Source: Nissabacter sp. SGAir0207 (GTDB lineage: Bacteria; Pseudomonadota; Gammaproteobacteria; Enterobacterales; Enterobacteriaceae). Taken from it: a DNA stretch of 64,000 nucleotides. A program made the position numbers and the translations under genes. Position 1 is the stretch's first letter, and every line of letters starts with the position of its first letter. Below the pieces are notes generated by a model. That model searched no databases, was not told the DNA's origin, and saw nothing but the letters and a program-made list of their open reading frames with translations. Below are positions 44,949-53,761 of the stretch, in pieces. The stretch covers positions 1,426,001 through 1,490,000 of the forward strand of contig NZ_CP028035.1 in NCBI RefSeq assembly GCF_005491205.1, given 5' to 3'.

Positions 44949-47855
44949 TTACAGCGTCACCGGGTAGGTGGGCAGGCTGCTGTCTGATTGCAGCCACACC
45001 AGCGTGGTGGGCAGGGTGAAATCCCAGCTGTGGGCGGCCTTCGGCTCCAGCGGCGTTGCGCCGTAGAGGTCATCGGTCTGGAGGCGGATCTCATAGGCGA
45101 TGGATTTGAACTCCGGGTCATCCAGCGTCGGCGGTTGGCCGCCGCCCCACAGCTTGCTCTCCACCGTCTGGCCCGGCAGGTTTTTTTGCAGGAAGTAGAG
45201 CACCGCCTCGCTGTACTCCAGCGGCACCGGCACCACCACCCGCGCCGCGCCAGATTGCAGGAAGTGGGCGAACAGCGGGTCGTTGTCGGTGAGGTTGCTC
45301 AACTCAAGCCAGTTGGCCTTGCGCGCCCAGAAGTAGGGATAGAAGAGGTAGGTCATCTGCGTCCACTCAAACGCCTGCTCAAAGAACTGGATGTAGCGCC
45401 CCTCCGCCAGCGCCTCCAGCGGTTTTAGCTCTGGCAGCTGGGCGGGGATGTCGGTGGGGCGGGTCATGGCGTTGAACTGGTTATAGTGCTGGCCGGTGAG
45501 CATAGTGATGCAGAGTTTTTTCAGCTCCCCTTTTTCAATCTCGCGGTTAGCGGCCGGGTTGCGCCCCTCAATCACCACCGCGGCGGCCTGCGCCTCCGCC
45601 TGTGCCACCTTCTGCTCGTAGGCGGTCTGCAACGCCTGCCAGGCGGTGCGGATCTTGTCGAAGGCGGTGGCCTGCCATGTCTGGTATTTGGCCGGGGTGC
45701 GCAGGCAGTTGGCGGCAACGTTAATTGCATAAGCATTCACATCATAGCCAGCGATGCTGATCACCAGCGTGCCCTTGGGTGCCAGTGGCTCATCGGTCAG
45801 GTTCAGGAAATCGACCGGCACAAAGCCGCTGGTGGCCTGCGCGCTGCGCATCGCGTGGCTGTTGTCCAGCCAGTGCCAGCTCCACTCGCCCAGTTGGAAG
45901 GTGAATTGGGGAAAGTTGTGCCACAGCAGCGCACCCTGTACGGTGAACATCTGCAACACGTAGCCATCCGGCACAATCAGCTCTTTGGAGGATTTGGAGA
46001 GCGTGACGCCATCGACAATGCCGCTCTGCTCCAGCGTGGCGGAGATGTAGGCCCACACCGGCGGCGGTGGCTCGACGCTGGCGCTATAGCGGCCAGCGAA
46101 GATGTGGTAGTTGTCCTCGGTGATGTCCGCTGGCGTCAACTCGTTGCCCGCCAGATCGCGGAACGGCGTGGGCGGCGACAGCCCGGCAATCGCCCGTTTC
46201 TGCTGCGAGGCGCGGTAGTAGGCGGCCGGTTCCGGCACGATGAACTCCAGCATCAGCCGCTTGCCGTAGTTGTAGAGCTGGGCGTGGTACTTCTTGTCCA
46301 CCCAGCGGTAGACGCCGGTGATGTTGCCGTCGCCCGCTTTGTTGTCGATGCCGTGCTTGTTGATCTCCTCTACTTCATGGAAGGTCTTGTCGGTGCGTTC
46401 GCTCTTCACCCGTTTTTGCACCTTGCTGATGGCGCGATCCACCACCTCATGGGCGAAGGTGCTGCTGTTCTTGTTGGACTCCTCGCTGGCCGTTTTGTAG
46501 GCGAAGTCGCCTTTGGCGGTGATCTTCACTGGCCCGAAGCCGCTGCTGACCGTCACCCCGGCGCTGACATTCATCTCTTCGTTGAGGCTCTTCTCCGCCT
46601 CCTTTTTTAGCTCAAAGCGGTCGGTGGATTGGGTGTCGCGCTCCGCCTCCTGATTGTCCTCCTCGGACTGGAACAGGATGGTTTCGCTGCGATCCAGCAT
46701 CCGGTGGCTGCGTTCGCGAAACTCGCCCTGCAACACGTTCTCAATATGTGCCACCTCGCCGGGCTGGTAGGCCACCAGCTGCTGCTTCACCACAATCAGA
46801 TCGCCGATGCCCAGCGGCCGCAACCGGCCGGACATATCAACGTCCGCCGCCGTCTCCTGCGCCGGGAACTCAACCACCGGCGGCGTGAGGCCGGGGATCA
46901 GCGTGCCGATCTCGGTGAAGCCATACTCGCCCACCAGATCGCGCACCGCCTGTCCCTGATTGGCGAGTACCTGCTGGGTCAGGCCGGTGAGGTGCTGTTG
47001 CAACACCCGGTTGGCCTGCGGCAGGCTGCTCTCATCATTAAGCGACAGCTTGCCAAGCAGGGCACGCGTCGCCGTCGGTGGCTGTTCGGCCATCGCCTCG
47101 CCAAAACGCACCAGATTAGAGAGCCTCAGTTGCTGGCTGGCACTCTGGCCCGTTTGCTGCGCGGCCAGCGGTTTGCGCGGAATGTCTGCGCGCGTGGCGG
47201 CCAGCAGGCGGCGGGTGGTGGCGTACTCCTCAAACAGCGGGCGCAGCCGCGTTTTCTCCTGTGACAGCGGTGACGGCGCGGTGGGCGGGGCGGCGGCGGT
47301 GGGCGGTGGGGTGATGAACTCATGCAGCCCGGCGTAGATCAGTGGCCGCGCCAGCAGCGCCTCCCGTGCCGCCTGCACGTCCGGCAGTTGTTGCGCCTGA
47401 TAGCGCTGCAAAAAGTGCAGCAGTTGCAGCGCGGCGGTGGGCGTCGCCATCTGGCGGCCGGTGTCCGCGCCAGCCAGCCAGGCGGCATAGATCAGGTCAA
47501 AGGCCTGTCCGGCGAGCGCCTCCGGCTTCTGGCCGCCCAGCAGCTCCTCCGCGCCGCCCGCCTGCTCGAAACTGGGCAGTGGGTCGCTGGCCGGTTGCGC
47601 CCGGTAGTCGGCCAGCAGCCGGTCGCGCCCCTCCTCCAGTGGCACCAGCGTCGCCCGATCGGCCTGTTGCAGGAACTCCCGCGCCCTCTGCGGCGAGGCG
47701 AGCGTGCGCGCCAGCACCTTTAAATGGCGCTGCCCCTCGTCGGTGCGGGTGCGGGCGTCATCAATAAAGTGCCGGGCGCTGCGCGGCGGGGTGATCAGGT
47801 CAGCTGGGCGCACTGCCACGAACTTAAAGATGTCGCTGATGATGGGATCGGCCAT
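44949..47855 (-). CDS. uncharacterised 968-residue multidomain protein
   Basis: A large soluble protein without signal peptide and without a family I can name. Residues 1-180 are helical, and a Pro-rich linker lies at 182-197 (TPPPTAAAPPTAPSP). A helical region runs from 198 to 310. A distinctive central block at 350-550 includes LVAYQPGEVAHIENVLQGEF, an acidic stretch EEDNQEAERDTQSTDRFELK (398-417), a Gly-rich beta segment SAGVTVSSGFGPVKITAKGD, FHEVEEINKHGIDN, and ITGVYRWVDKKYHAQLYNYG. The C-terminal 400 residues look beta-rich. It is first in a two-gene operon whose second gene has a membrane-like hairpin. Composition matches the genome. Divergent from a NUDIX gene. A toxin, structural or injection-related role is only speculation. 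Confidence 0.8.
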   Translation of the reverse strand: MADPIISDIFKFVAVRPADLITPPRSARHFIDDARTRTDEGQRHLKVLARTLASPQRAREFLQQADRATLVPLEEGRDRLLADYRAQPASDPLPSFEQAGGAEELLGGQKPEALAGQAFDLIYAAWLAGADTGRQMATPTAALQLLHFLQRYQAQQLPDVQAAREALLARPLIYAGLHEFITPPPTAAAPPTAPSPLSQEKTRLRPLFEEYATTRRLLAATRADIPRKPLAAQQTGQSASQQLRLSNLVRFGEAMAEQPPTATRALLGKLSLNDESSLPQANRVLQQHLTGLTQQVLANQGQAVRDLVGEYGFTEIGTLIPGLTPPVVEFPAQETAADVDMSGRLRPLGIGDLIVVKQQLVAYQPGEVAHIENVLQGEFRERSHRMLDRSETILFQSEEDNQEAERDTQSTDRFELKKEAEKSLNEEMNVSAGVTVSSGFGPVKITAKGDFAYKTASEESNKNSSTFAHEVVDRAISKVQKRVKSERTDKTFHEVEEINKHGIDNKAGDGNITGVYRWVDKKYHAQLYNYGKRLMLEFIVPEPAAYYRASQQKRAIAGLSPPTPFRDLAGNELTPADITEDNYHIFAGRYSASVEPPPPVWAYISATLEQSGIVDGVTLSKSSKELIVPDGYVLQMFTVQGALLWHNFPQFTFQLGEWSWHWLDNSHAMRSAQATSGFVPVDFLNLTDEPLAPKGTLVISIAGYDVNAYAINVAANCLRTPAKYQTWQATAFDKIRTAWQALQTAYEQKVAQAEAQAAAVVIEGRNPAANREIEKGELKKLCITMLTGQHYNQFNAMTRPTDIPAQLPELKPLEALAEGRYIQFFEQAFEWTQMTYLFYPYFWARKANWLELSNLTDNDPLFAHFLQSGAARVVVPVPLEYSEAVLYFLQKNLPGQTVESKLWGGGQPPTLDDPEFKSIAYEIRLQTDDLYGATPLEPKAAHSWDFTLPTTLVWLQSDSSLPTYPVTL

Positions 47856-48073
47856 GACGACGCCTCACGGGGTAGCAGAGAGAAATCCTGGGTTGCACGG
47901 CTCCTCGGGAAAGCGTAGCAGCCCGGTTTGCCGCTGCCCGGCGAAGCGGCGCATCGCATGAGTTCTGTTTATGCGAAGGGCGGGGATGGAGGGGCCGGTG
48001 GAAAAAAAAGCGTTTGAGCCAGCGGGGTTTCCATGCTGTTATCAGGGCTTTCCCCCGCCATAAGGAGTATGCC

Positions 48074-48709
48074 ATGACCGTTTCCCATGAAAATAATTGG
48101 TTGCGCCAGGCCAAGAAGCTGCACGCCATCGCCTCCACTGGGTTGCACTACTGCCGCGATGAGTTTGACCGCGAGCGCTATCAGGAGATCGCGGAGATCG
48201 CCCGCACCATGCTGGCGGAGATCACGGACGTGCCGATCAATCGCATTGAGGGCATCTACGCCGACAGCGGGCGCGGCTACACCACGCCCAAGGTGGATGT
48301 GCGTGCGGCGATCATTGAACAGGGCAAAATTGTGCTGGTGCGCGAGCGGCTGGATGGGCTGTGGACGCTGCCGGGCGGCTTCGCTGAGGTGGGGCTGTCG
48401 CCACGGGAGAACGTGGTGAAAGAGGTGCGCGAGGAGGCAGGGGTGACGGTGGAGGTGCAGTCGCTCTACGGCATCCGCCACAAGGCGAAGCACCCCTACA
48501 CGCAGGATATCCTCGACTACTACAAGCTGTTTTTCCTCTGCCGCCGCGTGGATGCCACCCCCTACCGCGCCAGCGGCGAGACGCTGGAGGTCGGGCTGTT
48601 CGCGCCAGATGACCTGCCGCCGCTCTCCACCCAGCGGGTGATTGCGGCGGACATCCTTGACGCCTTCAGCTATGCCCTCAGCCCGACGCCGCTGGTGGTG
48701 ATTGACTAG
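48074..48709 (+). CDS. NUDIX hydrolase with Nudix_hydro_N domain
   Basis: A 211-residue hydrolase that cleaves nucleoside diphosphates linked to other moieties. An N-terminal helical domain (residues 1-65; LHAIASTGLHYCRDEFDRERYQEI) precedes the Nudix fold. The Nudix box is complete: GGFAEVGLSPRENVVKEVREEAGV. The start at 48074 follows AAGGAG. This two-domain layout matches small bacterial proteins such as B. subtilis YjhB-like ADP-ribose or sugar-nucleotide hydrolases; the substrate is unknown. It overlaps the convergent SDR gene by four bases. Confidence 0.9.
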   Translation: MTVSHENNWLRQAKKLHAIASTGLHYCRDEFDRERYQEIAEIARTMLAEITDVPINRIEGIYADSGRGYTTPKVDVRAAIIEQGKIVLVRERLDGLWTLPGGFAEVGLSPRENVVKEVREEAGVTVEVQSLYGIRHKAKHPYTQDILDYYKLFFLCRRVDATPYRASGETLEVGLFAPDDLPPLSTQRVIAADILDAFSYALSPTPLVVID

Positions 48710-49473
48710 CCCTGCCGCGCCCCCGGCGCGCCCGCCGGGGCGCCGGTCAGGCCGCCATCCACCACCAGCTCCTGCGCCGTGACATAGGCGGCGTCATCAG
48801 AGGCCAGATAGAGCGCCGCCTGCGCCAGATCCCACGCCTCGCCCATCCGCGCCAGCGGCGTTTGCGCCACAATGCCCGCCTCCAGCCGCGCCATCGCCTC
48901 GGCCTCGCTGGGCCAGATGGGGGTACGCGTCGCCCCCGGCGTCACCTGATTGACGCGGATGCGGCGCGGAGCCAGCTCGGCGGCCAGTACCCGCGTCATG
49001 GCGCGCACCGCCCCCTTAGAGGCCGCGTAGGCGCTGAAGCCCGGTGCCCCCAGCGTGGTGTGCACCGAGCCATTCAAAATGATGGAGCCGCCGTCGCGCA
49101 GGTGGGGCAGCGCCGCCTGCACCGTCAGGAACACCCCGGTGACGTTGGTTCGCAGGATCGTCTCGAAGTCGGCTGGCGTGGTGCTGCCCAGCGGCGTCGG
49201 CGCGGCGATACCGGCGTTGGCAAATACGATGTCCAGCCCGCCAAACTGGCTGGCGATGGTCTCCAGCGCCTGCGCCAGTGCATCCGCGTCCTGCGCGTCG
49301 GCGCTCAGTGCCAGGGCGTCTGGCCCCAGCGCGGCCGCCGCCTGTGCCAACGTCTCCGGGTTGCGCCCGGTAATCGCCACTTTCGCCCCCTGTTCAACAA
49401 ACAGTTTGGCGGTCGCCAGCCCAATGCCACTGTTGCCGCCGGTGATCAACGCCGTTTTGCCTTGCAGTCTCAT
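48706..49473 (-). CDS. short-chain dehydrogenase/reductase (SDR)
   Basis: A 255-residue classical SDR. The nucleotide-binding motif TGGNSGIG (residues 11-18), NAG (90-92), and the catalytic Ser of LNGS with YAASK 13 residues further on (Ser-Tyr-Lys) are intact. It is an NAD(P)-dependent oxidoreductase of unknown substrate. The tail GAPAGAPGARQG is unusually Ala/Gly/Pro-rich. It is convergent with the NUDIX gene and downstream of yqhD on the same strand with a 160-base gap. Confidence 0.9.
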   Translation of the reverse strand: MRLQGKTALITGGNSGIGLATAKLFVEQGAKVAITGRNPETLAQAAAALGPDALALSADAQDADALAQALETIASQFGGLDIVFANAGIAAPTPLGSTTPADFETILRTNVTGVFLTVQAALPHLRDGGSIILNGSVHTTLGAPGFSAYAASKGAVRAMTRVLAAELAPRRIRVNQVTPGATRTPIWPSEAEAMARLEAGIVAQTPLARMGEAWDLAQAALYLASDDAAYVTAQELVVDGGLTGAPAGAPGARQG

Positions 49474-49633
49474 GGTGGTGCCCTCTGGGTTTATGGAGGA
49501 AACCAGAGGAGTGTTACGCCATCAGGTTTTATCATGCAACCGCCCGCCACAAAAAAGCGGCGTCACAGCACAGAGGGATGAAAAACGGCTGGGTGGCAGC
49601 GGCGAGGTGCGGCGTGCACCCCGCCGTGGTGGG

Positions 49634-50788
49634 TCAGTAACTCAGGCTCAGGATGCGGCGCGCCTTCACCTCGTCGATGTCCTGATGCTCGCCCTGCGGC
49701 AGCAGGTTGAAGCGGCGCAGGTTCGCCAGCACCTCGTCGATGCAGGTTTCCGGCAGGCCGTAGGCGCTGAGGCGGCTCTTCACGCCCATCTCCTCGAAGA
49801 AGTCGCGGGTCAGGTCAATCGCGCGGGTGATGCGCGCCTGCTCGTCGCCCTCCGTCACACCCCAGACGCGCGCCGCGTACTGCAACAGCTTCAGCCGCTT
49901 GGTGTCGCGCTGCACGTGCAGCAGTGAGGGCAGCAGCACCGCCAGCGTCTGGGCGTGGTCGAGGTCGTAGAGCGCGGTGAGCTGGTGGCCGATGCGGTGC
50001 GTCGCCCAATCCTGCGGCACGCCGACGCCAATCAGCCCATTCAGCGCCAGCGTCGCCGACCAGGTGACGGTGGCGCGGACGTCATAATTTTCGTGGTCGG
50101 TGAGCGCCTTCGGCCCCTCCTCAATCAGCGTCAGCAGCAGCCCCTCGGCAAAGCGATCCTGCACCTTGGCGTAGACCGGGTAGGTGAGGTACTGCTCAAT
50201 CACGTGCACGAAGGCGTCCACCACGCCGTTCGCCACCTGGCGCGGCGGCAGGGTGTAGGATTTGCGCGGGTCGAGGATGGCAAAACGCGGGTAGAGCGCC
50301 GGGTGGCTGTAGCCCACCTTGGCGCCCAGGCCGGTGTGGGTCACCACCGCCGTGGGGTTCATCTCCGAGCCGGTGGCTGGCAGGGTCATGATGCAGCCGA
50401 GCGGCAGCACCTGCTGCGGCGGCTGGCGTTTCGACCACATCTCCCAGACATCGCCTTGGTAGTGCGCCGCCGCGGCGATGAACTTGGTGCCATCCACCAC
50501 CGAGCCGCCGCCAACCGCCAGCAGGAAGGTGATCTCCTTCTCACGCACCAGCTCCACCGCCCGCATCAGGGTGTCAAGGTGGGGGTTTGGCTCAATGCCG
50601 CCGAACTCATACACCTCGCGGCCGCCGAGCGCCAGCCGCGCCTCCTCCAGTGTGCCATGCTTTTTGGCGCTGCCGCCGCCATAGGTGATCAGCACCCGCG
50701 CCTCCGGCGGGATGTGCTGACCGGCGTCAGCGATGCGTTGGGTGCCAAACAGGATGCGGGTCGGGTTGTAGTAATCAAAATTGAACAT
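49634..50788 (-). CDS. yqhD: NADPH-dependent aldehyde reductase YqhD
   Basis: A 384-residue iron/zinc alcohol dehydrogenase of the YqhD type, reducing short aldehydes (methylglyoxal, glycolaldehyde, lactaldehyde, acrolein) with NADPH. The start MFNFDYYNPTRILFGTQRI, AVGGGSVVDGTKF (nucleotide loop), PATGSEMNPTAV and the metal ligands in VVDAFVHVIEQYL, ATHRIGHQL and DLDHAQTLAVLLP are all present. The start at 50788 is backed by AAGGA. It lies 119 bases after rhaM on the same strand. It may be an appendix of the rhamnose operon, where it could reduce lactaldehyde, or independent. Confidence 0.92.
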   Translation of the reverse strand: MFNFDYYNPTRILFGTQRIADAGQHIPPEARVLITYGGGSAKKHGTLEEARLALGGREVYEFGGIEPNPHLDTLMRAVELVREKEITFLLAVGGGSVVDGTKFIAAAAHYQGDVWEMWSKRQPPQQVLPLGCIMTLPATGSEMNPTAVVTHTGLGAKVGYSHPALYPRFAILDPRKSYTLPPRQVANGVVDAFVHVIEQYLTYPVYAKVQDRFAEGLLLTLIEEGPKALTDHENYDVRATVTWSATLALNGLIGVGVPQDWATHRIGHQLTALYDLDHAQTLAVLLPSLLHVQRDTKRLKLLQYAARVWGVTEGDEQARITRAIDLTRDFFEEMGVKSRLSAYGLPETCIDEVLANLRRFNLLPQGEHQDIDEVKARRILSLSY

Positions 50789-50907
50789 GCGTTTTTCCTT
50801 AGTCACGTCAGCAGAACGTCGCGGGCATCTGGTGTTCAGGGTAGCCGGTTTTGCGGCGGGCGGAAGGGGGAAGTGTGCGCACCGGGCGGGTGCCCGGCGG
50901 CAAGGGG

Positions 50908-51222
50908 TCACTCGAGGTAGAACACCTCGCGCAGGTCGTCGCTGACCGGGCTGTTGTCCGGGTTGCTGGGCATCACGTCCGCCATGTGCTTCCACCACTG
51001 CTGGCAGATCTCCGTCTGTGCCACGGCGGCCCAGCGCGCCTCGGACTCAATCTCGACAAAGCCAAACAGCAGGTGGCGCTTCTCATCCAAAAAGATGCTG
51101 TAGTGGTGCGCGCCATGCTGCTTCAGCACCTCGGCCAGCTCCGGCCAGATCGGGTTGTGGCGGCGCTGGTACTCCGCGTGGGCATTGGGGTTGACCTGCA
51201 TCACAAAACTTTTCCGAATCAT
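50908..51222 (-). CDS. rhaM: L-rhamnose mutarotase RhaM
   Basis: A 104-residue L-rhamnose mutarotase, interconverting alpha and beta anomers of L-rhamnose. [50 protein letters not shown] and [12 protein letters not shown] are diagnostic, including the catalytic His and the paired Trp. GAGGAG precedes the ATG. It follows the lactaldehyde-reductase-like gene in the rha operon (51-base gap). Confidence 0.96.
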   Translation of the reverse strand: MIRKSFVMQVNPNAHAEYQRRHNPIWPELAEVLKQHGAHHYSIFLDEKRHLLFGFVEIESEARWAAVAQTEICQQWWKHMADVMPSNPDNSPVSDDLREVFYLE

Positions 51223-51273
51223 CTTCGCTCCTCGGGAAGGCCGGGCGCAGGCGCGCCCGGCGGGATAGGGCGC

Positions 51274-52422
51274 TCAGAGCGCCTGCAAATAGAGTGCACG
51301 CACCTGCTCGCGGCTGGCGGGCTGCGGGTTGCAGGGGGCGCAAGGGTCGGCCAGCGCGTTGTCGAGCCAGCCCTCAATGTCTTGCTCGCGGATGCCGAGC
51401 GCCCGGAAGCCCGCCGGAATGCCGACCTGCGCCGAGAGCGCGCGGATGGCGTCAATCGCCGCCTCGCTCGCCTGCTCCTCCGTCATGCTCTGGGTATCGA
51501 CGCCCATCGCCTGCGCCACGCGGGCAAAGCGCGCCGCCGCCGCTGGGCGGTTGAACGCCTCCACCACCGGCAGCAGGATGGCGTTGCAGACGCCGTGCGG
51601 CAGGTTGTGGGTCGCGCCCGGTTGGTGCGCCAGCGCATGTACCAGCCCCAGCCCGGCGCTGTTGAACGCCATGCCCGCCAGGTATTGGCCGTAGGCCATC
51701 ATTTCGCGCGCCTCGCCGTCGTCACCCTGCGCCACCGCACGCGGCAGCCAGCGGCTGATGACGCGGATTGCCTCCAGCGCCGAGTGGTCGGTCAGGGTGT
51801 GCGCGCCGAGGGAGACGTAGGCCTCAATGGCGTGGGTCAGGGCGTCCATGCCGGTGGCGGCGGTGACCGGTGCCGGGATGGCGCGCATCACCGCCGGGTC
51901 ATCCACCGCGATGTCCGGGATCAGGTGGGTGCTGATGATCACCTCCTTAACGTGCCGCTGGCTGTCGGTGATCACCGCGTTGCTGGTCAGTTCGGCGGCG
52001 GTGCCAGCGGTGGTGTTGATCGCCACCAGAAACACGCCGGGCTGCGCCACCTTGCCGACGCCCGCGTAGGCGGTGGCCGGGCCGGGGTTGGCGGTGAGGA
52101 TCTTGATCGCCTTGGCGGTATCAATCGGGCTGCCGCCGCCGAAGGCGATCAGATAGTCGCACTGGTGGTCGAGGAAACTGGCGTAGCCAGCATCCACCAG
52201 CTCGGAGGTGGGGTTGGGGGTAACGTCGCGGAACAGCGCGTAGGGCAGGCTGGCAGCTTCCAGCCCGGCAAACAGGCCATCCAGCAGGCTAAGATCCACC
52301 AGCTGGCCATCGGTGACCACCAGCGCCTTGCCCGGCGCGCGCTGCGCCAGCAGGCTGACCAGATCGGCAATCGCCCCTTCGCCGTGCAGGCTGATTTTTG
52401 GTAACGCAAGCATAAAACTCAT
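51274..52422 (-). CDS. iron-containing alcohol dehydrogenase, probable lactaldehyde reductase (FucO/YiaY group)
   Basis: A 382-residue group III dehydrogenase, the same length as E. coli FucO. Signatures are AFGGGSPIDTAKAI, AINTTAGTAAELT, ATGMDALTHAIEAYVS and GLVHALAHQPGATHNLPHGVCNAILLP, with iron ligands Asp and three His. Internal similarity looks closer to YiaY than FucO, but the setting within the rhamnose operon (between rhaA and rhaM) points to reduction of L-lactaldehyde to 1,2-propanediol. In E. coli this enzyme is encoded elsewhere (fucO); here it occupies the place where rhaD would be expected. Confidence 0.87.
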   Translation of the reverse strand: MSFMLALPKISLHGEGAIADLVSLLAQRAPGKALVVTDGQLVDLSLLDGLFAGLEAASLPYALFRDVTPNPTSELVDAGYASFLDHQCDYLIAFGGGSPIDTAKAIKILTANPGPATAYAGVGKVAQPGVFLVAINTTAGTAAELTSNAVITDSQRHVKEVIISTHLIPDIAVDDPAVMRAIPAPVTAATGMDALTHAIEAYVSLGAHTLTDHSALEAIRVISRWLPRAVAQGDDGEAREMMAYGQYLAGMAFNSAGLGLVHALAHQPGATHNLPHGVCNAILLPVVEAFNRPAAAARFARVAQAMGVDTQSMTEEQASEAAIDAIRALSAQVGIPAGFRALGIREQDIEGWLDNALADPCAPCNPQPASREQVRALYLQAL

Positions 52423-52501
52423 GGCAAAACCCTCTTAAAGAGAAAGATAAGACTGTTTTTGCCGTGAGATCTGGGGGCCGGGCCAGCCAGCCCCCGTTCC
52501 A

Positions 52502-53761
52502 TCAGGCGCGCTGGGCCAGCACGCCGCGTTCGTAGCCGCGCACCGTCTCCAGCCACTGGCTGCCGACCGGCACGTTATGGCGCTGGCAGTAGACATCCCA
52601 CACCGCCTGCCACGGCAGCGATTTCTGCTCCTCGAGCAGCGCCAGCCGACCGGTGTAGTCGCCCGCCTGCTCCAGCTGTTTCAGTTGCTCGGTCGGCTCC
52701 AGCAGCGCGCGCAGCAGCGCTTTCTTCATGTTGCGGGTGCCGATGACCCACGCGGCGATGCGGTTGATGGAGGCGTCAAAGAAGTCGAGGCCGATGTGCA
52801 CGCGGTCAAACAGATCGTGGCGCACGATCTCATTGGCGATTGCCTGTGTCTCGTCATCCAGCAGCACCACGTGGTCGCTGTCCCAGCGCACCGGGCGGCT
52901 GACGTGCAGCAGCAGGCGCGGCACGAACAGCATCGCGCTGGAGATCTTGTCGGAGATCACCTCGGTCGGGTGGAAGTGGCCAGCATCCAGACAGAGCGCG
53001 GTCTGGCGGCTGGCGGCGTAGCCGAGGAAGAACTCGTTGGAGCCGACGGTGAAGCTCTCGGCACCGATGCCAAACAGCTTGCTCTCCACCGCATCGATGT
53101 GGTGGCGGCTGTCCAGCTTCTCGCTGATCACCTCATCCAGCGCGCTGAGCAGGCGCTGGCGGAAGGCCAGACGATCGACGGTCAGGTCTTTCATGCCATC
53201 CGGCACCCAGATGTTCATCACCGACGGCGTGCCCAGCTCGCGGCCAAAGTAGGCGGAGACGCGGCGGCTGGCCTGACAGTGCTCAATCCAGAATTGGCGC
53301 ACCTCCGGGTTGGCGCTGGAGAGGGTAAAGCCGTCGGCGCTCAGCGGGTGGGAGAAGCAGGAGGGGTTGAAGTCCAGCCCCAGCTGGTTGTCACGCGCCC
53401 ACGCCACCCAATTGGCGAAGTGCTGCGGCTCAATCTCGTTGCGTGCCACCGGTGCGTCAGACTCCAGGTAGATGGCGTGCAGGTTGAGGCGCTTAGGCCC
53501 TGGGATCAGCGCGAACGCCTGCTCAAGATCCGCGCGCAATTCCTGGGCGTTGCGCGCCTTACCGGGGTAGTTGCCGGTCGCCTGAATGCCGCCAGTCAGG
53601 CCGCCGGTGGGGTTCTCAAAGCCGGCGACGTCATCGCCCTGCCAGCAGTGCATGGAGACCGGCACGTGGTCGAGGGCAGCCAGCGCCGCCTCGGCGTCAA
53701 TGTTCAGGGCGGCAAAGCGCTGTTTTGCCAGTTCCCAGGCCTGGTCGATGGATGCGGTCAT
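52502..53761 (-). CDS. rhaA: L-rhamnose isomerase
   Basis: A 419-residue metal-dependent isomerase converting L-rhamnose to L-rhamnulose. Full length (E. coli RhaA is 419) with [33 protein letters not shown], and VILLDDE-like [12 protein letters not shown] regions. Its ATG (53761) overlaps the rhaB stop in ATGA, and the Shine-Dalgarno GAGGAG lies within rhaB, so it is translationally coupled. A 23-base GC hairpin (52473-52496) follows its stop. Confidence 0.97.
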   Translation of the reverse strand: MTASIDQAWELAKQRFAALNIDAEAALAALDHVPVSMHCWQGDDVAGFENPTGGLTGGIQATGNYPGKARNAQELRADLEQAFALIPGPKRLNLHAIYLESDAPVARNEIEPQHFANWVAWARDNQLGLDFNPSCFSHPLSADGFTLSSANPEVRQFWIEHCQASRRVSAYFGRELGTPSVMNIWVPDGMKDLTVDRLAFRQRLLSALDEVISEKLDSRHHIDAVESKLFGIGAESFTVGSNEFFLGYAASRQTALCLDAGHFHPTEVISDKISSAMLFVPRLLLHVSRPVRWDSDHVVLLDDETQAIANEIVRHDLFDRVHIGLDFFDASINRIAAWVIGTRNMKKALLRALLEPTEQLKQLEQAGDYTGRLALLEEQKSLPWQAVWDVYCQRHNVPVGSQWLETVRGYERGVLAQRA

